A stretch of DNA of 64,000 bases, from positions 1 through 64,000 of the forward strand of contig JBAOKB010000107.1 in assembly GCA_037044905.1 (NCBI GenBank), written 5' to 3'. Shown here piece after piece: positions 52,166 to 64,000 of the stretch (position 1 is the first letter of the stretch; each line of letters opens with the position of its first letter). Position numbers and translations under genes: made by a program. The notes under the pieces are model-generated. The model was given only the letters and a program-made list of their open reading frames with translations. It was not told the DNA's origin and searched no databases. The DNA is from Hortaea werneckii. Taxonomy: Eukaryota; Ascomycota; Dothideomycetes; Mycosphaerellales; Teratosphaeriaceae.

Positions 52166-55100
52166 TATTAAGGGCTTAAATGTTACCCTTAGACTTTACC
52201 TAAGAGTACTAGCGTTTCTTATAAGTAATCGACGACCTATCTTTAGTCTATATAGTTAGAAGAGACAAGCTTACGCTTAGGCAACTACGTCGCTACGTAG
52301 CGGTATATCTCGTCTAGCCCTATAACGAGGTAGTTTAGTAATATATATATAGCGTTAGCTATCTATCGATGTACTATATAACCTCTTTTTATAGGCTTTA
52401 CAAATTAATAGCTACGTAACGTAGGTATCTCTAGGAACTCTAGAGAGTCTATAGATAGTATAGGTAGGGTTAATATCTACTAAGGCATAAGCGTAGGAAT
52501 TGTAGGCTATAGAGATATATTCTTTATTCTTGTTCTCCGCTTCGCGAATGTCTGTCCTATTATTTTATAGATAGCGGCTAATAGTAACTACTCTCTAATA
52601 TTTATAGCTTAGGGAGGGGTATACTTATAGTTTAAGTAACAAAGAGTAATGTTATAGCGCTTAGAATCTAAAGTATATAGTTACTTACTAGCTTTTATAT
52701 ACTATTATAGTCGGTAGTCTAGAAGTAGAGTCGGTAGCTATAGGACCTCTAACCTAGCGCTTTCCTATTATAATATTACTCCTTCCCTCTCTATTATAAC
52801 GTAGGTTTATAACAGGAGCTTACTACCTTACCTAATATTTAATTTTATTCGAATATACTATACCTATATATATAAGCCTATCTTACTAAGGTTATAGTAT
52901 TGTATCTATAGTACAATTATATATCCTCTAACCTATAATACTATTAAGCTAGCGGTAGGAGACTTTATTAGTAGTCGTATATTGTCCGATATACTATAAA
53001 CAATCGAAAAGGCTATAGTAAAGCTACGTTTCCTTTAAGTAGTATAGTAGAACATATATAACTTTTAGTAGGATACTACTAAATAAATAAGTAGATCTAT
53101 AACTACTTTCCTTAGCTTCGTCCTAAAGGCTTCTCTTTATTTTTAGATAGTAATCGAAATGTTAAAGTTCTATATATACTACTCTAGAGGCTAAAGAAAC
53201 TAGGAATACCCTTATCCTTCTCTATATAGCCTATCCTAGGTTTCTTTGCCCTCCTCTAGTAGAGGCTTTTCTATTAGCTAAACCTACTACCTTATACTCT
53301 CGACTCTCCTACCTATTATAACGCGCTACGTTAGTCTTACCTTATAGTAGTATAAGTATATAGAGGTCTTAATAGTAAGTACTATTAATTACTCTCTCCT
53401 AGGTTATAGCTAACACCCGTAAGATATCTTTAATCCCTAGACTAGTTCTTACCCTAAAACTAACGAAGTACCTATAGCTAGGTTACTTACTAAAGACTAT
53501 AAAGCTAGACTTAATCTAAATACCGTTACTATATCTATAGAGCATTAGTTAGCTATAGTTAAAGTATAGTTGTAGTCGCCCTTACGTTATAAGTTTAACT
53601 AGGTCTTACTAAAGATAAAGACTACCCTTACGTAAGTATTCGGTATATCTAGAATACGCTTACTCTTAGTCTAATCTAGAATTAGACTTATTAACTATGC
53701 TTAGCGACCCTAAAAATTCTCTTAGCGGATCCGGCTTCTATTAACTTAACTAACTTATCTTTAGAGGCTACTACTTCTCCTAACTATAGCGAAAGTTAGT
53801 CGCCTAGGCCGTCTTTATAGAGTACCTCGCGCGATTTACCTCTCGATTCTATTATTAAAGACTAGCTCTATATAACCCTACTTACTAATCTAGAGAGCTT
53901 ATAATAGCTAGAGTCCCCTACGACATCCCTACCCTTTATATTACCTAGTATAAACGTAACGGTACGTAACGACTACCTATTATAATCCTTTAAAGATAAG
54001 GATTATACTAGTAAAGATAATAAAATCCGTACCTAGCCTAGTAATAATAGAGTAGTCGGTAGTAGTAATAACGAGGCTCTAGTACTAAATACTAAATAGG
54101 ATTAGACTAAAGAGGAGGATCTATTAACTCTAGATACCGACCTTATAGAGCTATGTCTCCGCGTTAACCTCGAAGCCTATAGAGGAAAGACTTAAGACTT
54201 TACTAGAGAGAATAAAGATAACTAGGAAAGTATATTATCTATAAGTAGGGAGAATAATCCCGATAGACTAGTAGAAGATATTTTCGAGCTATTAGTATAG
54301 AACAACGCGGACGATACTAAACTATAATTAGACGAAAATTACGAGAGATCCGTGTATTAAGACTTAAGCTTTACTACTTCTAACTAAGATAGTAACAAAG
54401 ACGAGCCTATAGATCTATATTACCCTATAGTATATAGATACAAAGTTCTACGGAGCTAGCGCGAAGTTTACGAGAAAGAAGAAGAGTATAAGGATAGAAT
54501 TAAGTACTATAGGGAGGACAATAATACTTAGGAAAGACTAATTAAGGCTATCGTAAAAGACATTTAAAAACTTCCGCGCTATAGACTAAACACGCCTTTT
54601 AAGGGTTTTCCTATTTGTAATTCTTTAGTAGTATTCTACAGGATTTTTAATTAGTATAGCTTTATACTTTCCTAATCGAAGCTTGCTTAAAGAAATAGAG
54701 ACGATACCTTATTTAGCCTAGAATAGTAGAAATATCTTCTTAGAGACAAGTTACTAGAGACCTTTATAAATAGCTTACTAGCCCGTAATATAGGCAAGAA
54801 AAGAGGAGGCATAGCGTATTTAGCCTAAGAAAGCCTTAACCTCCTTCTAATATATTAAGACTATCCTAAGTAGGATTTTAATATAGTCGCTTCTATATAT
54901 TTATAAAAGTACCCGCTTAAAGGTTAAACGACTCGCTTAGTCTAAAACTATCTTACTAAGCTTCGCTATATATATAGTATTATAGCTAAGATACTAGCAT
55001 TTGCTATATATAAAAGTATTTTTTATCTATCCTCTAATCGCTAAGACTATAACGATATAGCTATTTCTAAAGACAATAATCCTACGACTCTCCCTAAGGG

Positions 55101-55224
55101 GTATAGAGTACTAAACGACAAAGTTTTAACCCTACGTCGTAAGTAAGACTCTTTATAGTAGAGATCTATATCTATTAATATATAGGTAAGTAGGTCTTTT
55201 ATAAGGACTAGCCTCCCGCCTATA
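52166..55224. other. RIP-mutated AT-rich DNA with an acidic ORF relic
   Basis: Mostly unreadable. At about 54110-54620 one plus-strand frame translates to a highly acidic, apparently coding text (EDLLTLDTDLIELCLRV..., then YERSVY, KDEPIDLYYPIVYRYK) interrupted only by TAG/TAA. I do not recognise it; a transposon protein is likely. It joins 62029 across copy D. Confidence 0.4.
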
Positions 55225-55626
55225 TGTTACGAGCACGGTTACGAGACGGTTAGACCCGAAGCGATTAGCTAGTAGGGGCTAGAGGAGACAAGGGTTACGT
55301 GACTAGTATGCAAGTAAGCGCTGCCTTAGTAGGCGACTAACTACATATATGCAAGTAGTCGACTAGTCGACGAGCGACCGAGCGATTACTAAGCGACTAA
55401 TCGCTAAGCGACTAGGCGATTAGATACATAAAGACACGAATCTCTTATGTATATAACTAGGCACGTTTCTTATTAGGAGTTCGTGTGTTTAACTTATGTT
55501 GCAATCCGACTATTAGGTAGAGACCTAACAGCCTTGTTACAATTAGTTATCCCACAACCTAGTTGTCTTAACACATCTGTTCTAAAGAGCTCTAAACCCG
55601 TAACACTACTTCGTAGGGTCGTAACA
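55225..55626 (+). repeat. Copy D 5' LTR (402 bp)
   Basis: TGTTACGAGC...GTCGTAACA, same subfamily as the copy B LTRs. It is followed by CT-TTAAACAC, the RIP-altered form of the primer site; the matching LTR segment (GTGTTTAA) has changed in parallel. Confidence 0.93.
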
Positions 55627-55665
55627 CTTTAAACACCCTTAAGGAACTTTGTACCTTAGACAATA

Positions 55666-58600
55666 ATGGCTCCATCCGAGAACCGAGACACTAGCGTTTA
55701 GTAGCGTACCTACGACAACAATATTAAAGTCGCTAGACCGGACTATTACTATAGCAATCGATCGAAGCTCGACGATTGGCTTAACTAAATAGCACTTTAC
55801 TTTCGTTTCGAAAACATTACCTAGGATCCTAAGAAGACCTTACTTGTATCCTCTTACCTTAGGGGACAAGTCTAACAATGGATTCGACCTAGGTTGCACG
55901 AAGTCTTGTACTAGAACATCGACACCGAAGGAATCTTTAATAGCTAGGACAATTATATTAAAGCCATTCGAAATATTTATGGGTTAAGTAACGAAAAACA
56001 AGTCGCCATCCGAGTTATCTAACACTTAAAACAGAAGACGTCTACTTCGCAATACACCGCTAAGTTTAGGGAGTATTTAGGCAAAACTAGGTGGGATAAC
56101 TAAGCCTTACTTACTATGTATTACACTAGACTTAAGGACGACGTTAAGGATAAACTTATGCGCTTAGGTGCATCTCACGACACTCTCGAACTAATGATTT
56201 AGGATGCTATCGAAATTAACGATAGGCTCTACGAGAGGAAGATAGAAAAACGCTATAATAGACAGTATCGCGGACGATCTAGCTACAACTCTACTAGCTA
56301 GACTAGAGGGTCTCGTCGCGATCCGGACGCTATGGAATTAGATATTATCTAGCGCAAGCCAAAAGGAAAAGGCATACGAGGAGCCAAGGGAAAAGGGAAG
56401 TTCTAAGAGAACAACAATAGAGGAAAGAAACGAGAAGGACCGGAGTACTACAACTGCTACAAGATAGGGCATTACGCACGAGACTGCCGCGGACAAAAGG
56501 TGCGACCGTAGGAGCAGCTTAATATAATGCTAGTAAAGGAACCTATTAACGAAGCAAACGATGGACGAGGCGCCTACGATGTATTAAAACTCGTTAAGGA
56601 ACCGAAGACGGAACTAGACTATAAGGCTATGCATTAGACGGGTTGTTACGACGACTACTATAAAACCTATAACTTAGACAAGCTAGCAAGTGGTTACTAT
56701 CCTAAGAAGCCACGTAAGGCTAGGATAGAATTTAACGCAATGGTACGAGACTAGCCGCTATAGTAGATAAGAGACTTAGGAAATTCCCGGAGAGGAAGGT
56801 CTCTACTACCATTTAATTGGGAGGACGCAACTCTGCAAGAAAATATACCCCCCGAGTAGGAAGAAGAACTACTAGGAGAAGAAGAATCTCTACTAAACAA
56901 CGATACCGAACTAGAACTAACGGGACCAAACCTAGAACAACTACAAATGATCGCCTAAACAGTCGCTACGACGGATAACGATTTATCTAAAGAAGAATAT
57001 ACCGACGACGATGAACCCGACGACCTCGAACTATATTATTTCGAAGTCTTAGAAGTAGGACTAGCTCGGAGAATGATCCTCTTTATCGCAAACCAATTTA
57101 AAACCGTATTCCTATAGATCTAAGGGAAACGACGACTATACCCGATCGAATTCGACAACATGCTCGACCGATTAAGAGCAATGTTTTGGATCTATAGACT
57201 CGTTAACGTAGACTACGACGTAGTAGCATACGTACAAGAACGACTACCGATTAGAAGTACGTTTTAACCTAATGGAAGCTACATTACGCCTAACGGAATC
57301 TATATCCTAAGAAGGCTTAGAGAACGAATATAAGTAGTTAAAGGACGATTCTACGAATTACACCGGATCTAGGAAGCATATTAGGAAGACCTTATATCGT
57401 TAGAAGCAATGAAACAGAAGTTGACTAAGTTAGCAAGCCAATGGGAGATAAGACCCATCGGGCAACTAGTACAATTACCGATATAGAGAAACATAATACT
57501 AGGGCACGTTAAAGCTACTATTAAAGGACAAATTAAGGTATTAATGACACAAGGAAAGGTTATCCTAGGCCTACGACATAGACCCCTTAATTAGGAAGTC
57601 TGTCTCGAAGATACTAACTCGCTAGGATACTATTCAAAAAACGAAGGATCCCTGTCGACAGGAGTAGTCGCTAGGAAGTAAACATTATCGAAGCTCCTAT
57701 AGCATTAGTAGCACCGGTATTCCGTACTAAATGCATTGTTAATAGACATACGACACAAGCTATAATCGATTCCGGAGCTAGCGGAAACTTTATATCGACT
57801 AGCTTTATCTAGCGAAACGGGATCGCTACCCGACGAAAGAAAGACGGCGGATACGAGTTAATGGTCGCAGATAGATTATCCCTATCCGAAGTAGACAGCG
57901 AAACAATGCCGCTAGTCCTAGCTATCCAATAGCACTACGAGACTATTAGCCTAGATATCGTTAATATAGCTAGTTACGATGTCGTAATAGGGACACCTTA
58001 GTTAGAAAAGCACAACCCTCTAATAGATTAGAGGAAAAGAGTACTTAAGTTTAAGCGATGCGGTTGCGCTACCGACATCTACCCTATACATCGATAGCGT
58101 GCGATAGTAGATAAGGAAAGATAGTTCTACGAATTAGAACGTTAACCGATAACATACTCCGACAAAAACGGCAAGGAGATAGTCTCTATAGACACTAAGC
58201 TAGCCTAGCTAGGTCACGAGGTAAGAGATAAAAGGAGAACTAACGTACCTCTAGAGATCCCTAAAGAGTTTAAGAAATGGAAACCGCTCTTCTAGGAAGA
58301 GGAAGGATTAGCCGCCTTACCTAGACATTAACTATAGGATTACCGAATACAACTTTAGCCTAGCAAAGATCTACTATAGGGGCTACTATATAGGTTATCC
58401 AAAAAGGAGCTCGAAGAGTAACGACGATAGCTAAAGGAAAAGAGCGACAAAGGATAGATAGAGAAATCCTAATCGCTAGCCGCTTTACTAGCAATGTTCG
58501 TTCTAAAGAAAGGAGGAAAACTGCGAATAGTAATCGACTATCGACGACTTAATAAAGTTACGGTTAAGAACCGATATCTACTACCTAACATCGAAGAAAT

Positions 58601-61046
58601 GCAAGATCGACTTACCGGAGCAAACTAGTATTCTAAGATTAATCTACGAGACGCATTCTACGCCGTACGAATAGCTAAGGGAGAAGAATAGAAAATAGCC
58701 TTTAGGACGCGCTATAGACTCTATCAATTCCGAGTTATGCTAATGGGACTTACAAATGCTCTAGCGACATATTAATAGCTCGTTAACGATGTGTTACGAG
58801 ATCTACTTAACATAACCGTTATAGCATATGTCGATAACATCTTAATCTTTACCTAAGGAAGCCGAGAACAATATACTAAAGATGTACAGGCAGTGCTAGA
58901 ACGACTTAGCACAGTAGACTTTAAGACCGTACCCGAGAAGTGTAAACTCTATAAGAAGGAAATCGAATTCCTAGGATTCATTATTAATACTACTAGAATT
59001 AAGATGGACCCAAAGAAAGTACAATCTATTAAGGAATGGCTAACACCGAAGAACGTTATAGAAATCTAAGCCTTTCTAGGACTCGCGAACTACAATAGAA
59101 AGTTTGTTAAAGGATACTCCAAACTTGTAATCCTACTTACGAGTCTTACGAAGAAGGATACTAAGTTCGTATAGACGGAGAAACAACAGAAAGCATTCCA
59201 ACAACTTAAGAAAGCATGTATATAGTTACTAACACTTATGCTATTCGATACGAAGAAACTAGTACAAGTCGAAACCGACGCATCCGACTTAGCAATAGGT
59301 GCTTGTATTACTTAAGAACATAATGGCAAAAGACACCTAGTAGCGTATTACTTAAGGAAAATGACGCTAGCGGAACAGAACTACGAGATTTACGACAAAG
59401 AACTATTAGCGATTGTTGTAGCATTGCGACACTAGAGAGTTTACTACGAAGGAGCCATAGGACTAACGATATATACCGACTACAAGAACCTTTAATACTT
59501 TACAACTACTAAGGATCTATCGCGTCGATAGTATAGATAGTTAGAGCTACTCGGACAATACAAGTTCGATATCTAGTATACACTAGGGAAGGACAATGGG
59601 CGCGCAGATGCGCTAAGTAGAAGAAGCGACTATATAGAAGGCAAGGAGTAGAACAAGAAAACATTGCTTAAAGTTAACAAGGACGGAAGCCTTACTACAG
59701 ATATATAAGAGTTTAACAATATACTCCGAGTTCTACGAGATAAACAAGAAGAGTTCCCTATCGAACATAGGAAGTACTAAGTTCTACTAGAAAAGGAACA
59801 CGAGTGCATTAAAGATTACTATAATAGCTAAACCACGGGACATCTAGGAATTATAAGAACGATCGACTTAATTAGACGGAACTTTGCCTTTCCGCAGATG
59901 CGGAAAAAGGTTACTAACTACGTTAAACGATGCGATAGTTGTTAAAAGAATAAAGCATTACGACATGCGAAGTATAGCAATCTCTAGTTCCGAGAACCTT
60001 CGGACACACTATAGAAAGAAGTTACAATAGACTTTATTACGAAGTTACTACCATCCGAAGATCTAGCCATAGGAGTCATCTACGATTCGATACTTGTTAT
60101 AGTAGACACCTTAACCAAGTATGCACACTTTATACTATACGAAGAATTAATAATAGTTATAGAACTCGCATACCTCGTACTAGATAGGCTTATTAGACAT
60201 TATGGAATTCTAGAAAGCTTTATTATAGATAGAGACAAGCTGTTTACATCAAATTTCTAGAAATCGCTTATGGGACAAATTGGAATTAAGCATAGGCTAT
60301 TAATAGCATTTTACCTAGAAACAGATGGTTAGACCGAGAGAACGAATTAGTTACTCGAAGCATACCTACGGCACTACGTTAACTACGCACAGAACAATTG
60401 GGTTTTACTATTACTAATGGCACAATTAGCCCTAAACAATAACGCCTTAGAAACGACGAAAGAATCGCCATTCTTCTTAAACTATAGAAAAACACCTAAC
60501 ATGTTTATAGAACCGAGAACATTAATAAAAGCCGACAAAGCTATAATAATGGCAGAGGAATTGCAGAAGGTACATACTATAGCCCGAGATGCAATCCGAC
60601 ATTCGTAATAGCGAATCTAGAAACAGAGATTTAAAGAATTAAAAACGGCACCTTAACTTAAGAAGGGGGATAAGGTATATCTTCTAACGAAGAACCTAAA
60701 AACAAAGCGAAGAACGAAGAAACTAGATTATGTTAAAGTCGGACCGTTTTTGATTGCCGAACGAAAAGGCGCAGTTAGCTACCGACTCGAGCTTCTACTA
60801 GACGCCAAAATCTATCTAGTGTTCCACGTATCCTTATTAGAACCCGTACACCCCGACGCCGTGCTACAAACAACGTTCTACTACTAGGAACAAGAAGACG
60901 ACGAATACGAAGTCGAAAAAATTATAGACTACGATAGGAAGAGTTAGCGATATCTTATTAAGTAGAAAGGATACCCTAGCGACGAAAACACATGGGAACT
61001 ACTTACTAACCTTAACTGCCCGAAGATGCTACGCCGGTACTACTAG
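55666..61046 (+). pseudogene. Gag-pol relic of copy D
   Basis: ATG at 55666 (MAPSENRDTS frame), readable through the capsid region, zinc knuckle (about 56445-56490), protease, RT, RNase H, integrase and chromodomain, ending at TAG 61044-61046. Numerous TAG/TAA codons stand for Trp or Gln. The gag C-terminal block (about 57400-57480) encodes a K-Q-K-L-T-K-L-A-S-Q-W-E-I-R pattern, different from copy A. Confidence 0.92.
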
Positions 61047-61524
61047 AGAAGTTAATAGATTAATCCATGTTACCTAGGGTCTCCATTATTAAAGGAGTAA
61101 GGCCTACTATAGCAGCCGCCGTAGGACAGTTCTCGTTAGCCTTAAAGGCGCCTTCCGTATCCATTTCCGACGCAAGACGTTTAGCTTTCCGAGCCGCCCG
61201 ACCTTTAGCTTAACGAAGAATCTTCTTGTTTCGCATTAACCGAGCCATTACGGTAGCCAACAACTCTTTATCCTTATCTACCTTGCGCTAGTACTCCTCC
61301 CGAGTTCGGTCTAAGGATTCCTAAGACATGTTAACGCATTTCTTGCCTTAACGGACGCATTCGGAACACCGAAGGTTGGTTAAGTTCGACATAATAATGC
61401 AAAGATGGTTGTATATAGAACAACGTTTACACGGGAAGAAGACAGGACGACCGTTCCTTTTAATTTCGGCAGCTAGACGCGAGCGTCTTTTCTTAGAAGA
61501 AGAAGTTTCTAGTTGTAGAGACAT
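61012..61524 (-). pseudogene. Antisense accessory ORF relic (copy D)
   Basis: Minus-strand 513-bp frame, ATG at 61524-61522 and TAA at 61014-61012, the counterpart of the ORF in copies A, B and C. It is interrupted by RIP-type stops, e.g. in the segment after the cysteine cluster. Length is identical to the copy B relic. Confidence 0.82.
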
Positions 61525-61621
61525 CGTAGGAAAAAAGACTACTACAAACTATTACAAAAGGAACGCGGGGGACAGCGACATTATAAGCTTTAGGGACGAA
61601 GCTAGGCTAAAAGGGGGATGG

Positions 61622-62023
61622 TATTACAAGCACGGTTACGAGACAGTTAGACCCGAAGCGATTAGCTAGTAGGGGCTAGAGGAGACAAGGGTCACGTAAC
61701 TAGTATACAAGTAAGCGCTGCCTTAGTAGGCGACTAACTATATATATATAAGTAGTCGACTAGTCGACGAGCGACCGAGCGATTACTAAGCGACTAATCG
61801 CTAAGCGACTAGGCGATTAGATGCATAAAGACACGAATCTCTTATGTATATAACTAGGCACGTTTCTTATTAGGAGTTCGTGTGTTTAACTTATGTTACA
61901 ATCCGACTATTAGGTAGAGGCCTAACAGCCTTGTTACAATTAGTTATCCCACAACCTAGTTGTCTTAACACATCTGTTCCAAAGAGCTCTAAACCCGTAA
62001 CACTACTTCGTAGGGTCGTAACA
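61622..62023 (+). repeat. Copy D 3' LTR (402 bp)
   Basis: Starts TATTACAAGC after the polypurine tract AAAAGGGGGATGG and ends GTCGTAACA. It differs from the 5' LTR by scattered transitions. Confidence 0.93.
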
Positions 62024-64000
62024 CTATACCTTTAGTATACTAGCGCTTTACATTTTTAAGGGATTACTATAAGCTATTACTATATCGCTATCTACTCTAT
62101 ATACTAGTAGTAGAGAGACAACAAATACAATTACTCTTAGTAGAGTAACTAGACTACGAGAAGTTTATCTCGTATACTTAGTCTATAGTTATATAGAGAG
62201 AGTCTATAATAAGATAACTTTTAAAGGCTCGCTAGTTAATAACGAGGCTAATTAGAGGATAGCGCTACTTATAGCGACCTAAAACGACAATAAAGATCTA
62301 CTTATATTTAAGGTTGTTGGTAATAGTAGTACTAAGGACAATAATATAGATAAAGACAACGACATATATTAAGACGATAGTATAGACGAAGACGACGATA
62401 TATATAGAAGCTAAGTTGCTACTAGTAGAAGTATAGAAGAGGAATAATAGGTAAACTTACTATATAGGAGGTATACTTTAATATATAGCTATAACGATTA
62501 CTTGTTTATGTCTTATATATACCTACTCTAAGACCTTCGTTATAATATTTAAAGGAACATAATTTTATAGTCCTATTTCCTCTTACTACTATCTACTCTA
62601 ACGTCTACCCTAGGTACTTAGTTTAAGAAAAACGTAGAACCTCTAAGAAATATAAGCCTACTATAGCGACGTTAGCTATAGGATGTACGTAAATCTAATA
62701 CGCTAATATTATCTATAGCTATATACAAAATTAATATTATATATCGCCGAGCACGTAGTAGTAGTTTAAGATCTAATAAGCTATTGCCTTAGAAGGCCGT
62801 ATATAGTAGAGCTATAAGAGCCTAAAAGAAGTATATTATTATAAGTAAAGACTAAGATATCGATTAGGATACGATAAACATAATAGCTAAAAAGAGATCC
62901 TTTCTAGACTAGGTATGCGCCCTAACTAGTAGTATATAGTAGTAGTTAAAATAAAAAATAACGATAAGACTAAGGAGATTATAGAACTATATAGTATAAT
63001 AGAAGTTTCCCTCGCTATTAATAGCTATCCTTAATACTTAAAATATTTAGTAACTTGCGTTCCCTACACTTTATAATAGTCTCCTATAGCTCTTAATTAT
63101 ATACTAATTACGATAAAAATCCGCTTCTCTACCTATTATAGTAGCTAAAGGAGTTATGTATAAGCTATAATATTAGACGTTGTCTAGAATCTTATTAGTA
63201 GTATTAAGACGATCTACTACCCTATTAAGCTATTAGATATTGCTATATACTTACTATTATATGTTTAGTAGTATAAGAAGCTAAGCTTAAGCTAAAAAGG
63301 AGGTCTATATACCTCTATATAATCTTTTGTTCTTAGATAATTCCTTAGATATTAAGCTTATAATTTACGTAACCTCGGGAGTATTATCGAGCTCCTACAA
63401 TTTAGCTACGTAGTCTAGTATCTCTATAAGAAGAGCTCCTATCTTAATATACTTGTTTTGTCTTAATAAAGATTCGCTTAAATAGGTTCTTAGGATTAAT
63501 TAGAGCTCGCGTAGATAATCTTAGGCTTTAATAGCTCGGTTATAAAGACCTTAATCTATATCCCGTTAGTTTCCTTAGCCTTACTATAACTAGGGTACGT
63601 TATAATTGCCTTCTAAGCTAAGCTTACTACTTATAGTTAGTAATTACTCTTAGGGTAAGAGGACTAGTACGCTAAGCTCTTTAGCGACTAGGAGCTATAG
63701 GAAGACTATAGTAGCTATAAGTCGCCTCTATATAAGAGTATCTAATTCTAGAAATCGATTAAGGATACTATATATATATAAGGTCGCGGCTATAATAATA
63801 TAAATCCTATAGTTAAAAGAGTTATATAAATCCTATAGTTAAAAGAGTCTTACTATTATAGATTTATCTATAGTTTCGCGACCTTCTAAGGTATAGAGAT
63901 ATTAGTAGCTTTGTCTCCTATGTTATCTAGGATCGCTTTAGCTAGGCATTATATAGTCGTAACCTATTCTAAAGAGTATAGGAAGGTATTTAAGGAATCG
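62024..64000. other. RIP-mutated AT-rich DNA, origin unknown
   Basis: TpA-rich to the window end with no surviving frame. An Asp/Glu-rich coding-like stretch near 62330-62440 may continue the acidic relic on the other side of copy D. Confidence 0.4.

Larger units (their letters stand above)
55225..62023 (+). mobile_element. Copy D: complete RIP-damaged chromovirus
   Basis: 6,799 bp, plus orientation, LTRs 55225-55626 and 61622-62023, target duplication CTATA (55220-55224 and 62024-62028). The internal order is the same as in copy A, including the antisense accessory ORF. It carries many RIP-type stops. It shares ordinary substitutions in U3 and gag with copy B, so both belong to one subfamily. 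The slippery A AAA AAC (57636-57642) and the integrase Glu codon (ACC GAG AGA) survive. Confidence 0.94.

Noticed and set aside
16659..64000. Starship-type giant mobile element or an intact DNA transposon
   Set aside because: I find no tyrosine-recombinase captain, no DDE transposase frame and no terminal inverted repeats; the recognisable content is LTR elements and RIP debris.

Overview
The window looks like nuclear DNA of a filamentous ascomycete (Pezizomycotina). Genes have short GT-AG introns of 52-131 nt with CTAAC-type branch sites. The families are fungal (GPI-type alpha-amylase, heme-thiolate peroxygenase, Ypt6, Nop53, Elp4). The right three quarters carry the mark of repeat-induced point mutation (RIP): C-to-T changes at CpA on either strand, leaving many TpA while CpG persists.

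Left arm, 1-16.6 kb, normal base composition. In order: a secreted GPI-anchor-type GH13 alpha-amylase (+, 683-2549); a secreted inorganic pyrophosphatase (+, 4790-5935); a secreted unspecific-peroxygenase-like heme-thiolate protein (-, 6097-7594); ELP4 of the Elongator complex (+, 8510-9772); a small one-helix membrane protein (-, 9953-10297); YPT6 (-, 12094-12927) head to head with NOP53 (+, 13291-14649); and an intron-containing tRNA-Gln(UUG) (15465-15550). The first three are secretory proteins, the rest housekeeping; nothing suggests a biosynthetic cluster.

Right part, 16.6-64 kb, is AT-rich and RIP-degraded. It is built around one family of ~6.8-kb Ty3/gypsy chromoviruses with 402-bp LTRs and 5-bp target duplications. 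Copy A (18004-24800, minus) is nearly intact and sits inside an LTR of the older, RIP-damaged copy B (17798-31398, minus). Copy C (44887-51683, minus) aligns with A without any indel (constant offset 26,883) but has several nonsense changes. Copy D (55225-62023, plus) is complete but RIP-damaged. Copy E (about 37780-43255, plus) is heavily decayed and 5'-truncated or diverged, with a different U3. The remaining AT-rich DNA holds decayed unknown repeats, tandem arrays and one less-mutated island (33.6-35.6 kb) with a broken ORF.

Element logic as read from A: Gag (zinc knuckle) and Pol (protease, RT, RNase H, integrase, chromodomain) overlap in different frames, joined by a canonical -1 slippery heptamer A AAA AAC. 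The site after the 5' LTR does not resemble a tRNA primer site but matches 8 nt of the predicted 5' end of the element's own transcript, suggesting Tf1-like self-priming. An accessory ORF runs antisense from the 3' LTR towards the end of pol. It encodes a ~169-aa protein with a C-x2-C-x6-C-x10-C-x2-C-x6-C cluster (Zn2Cys6 spacing), kept open in A and C and recognisable in B and D. This antisense, possibly DNA-binding, LTR-linked gene is the most interesting item in the window.
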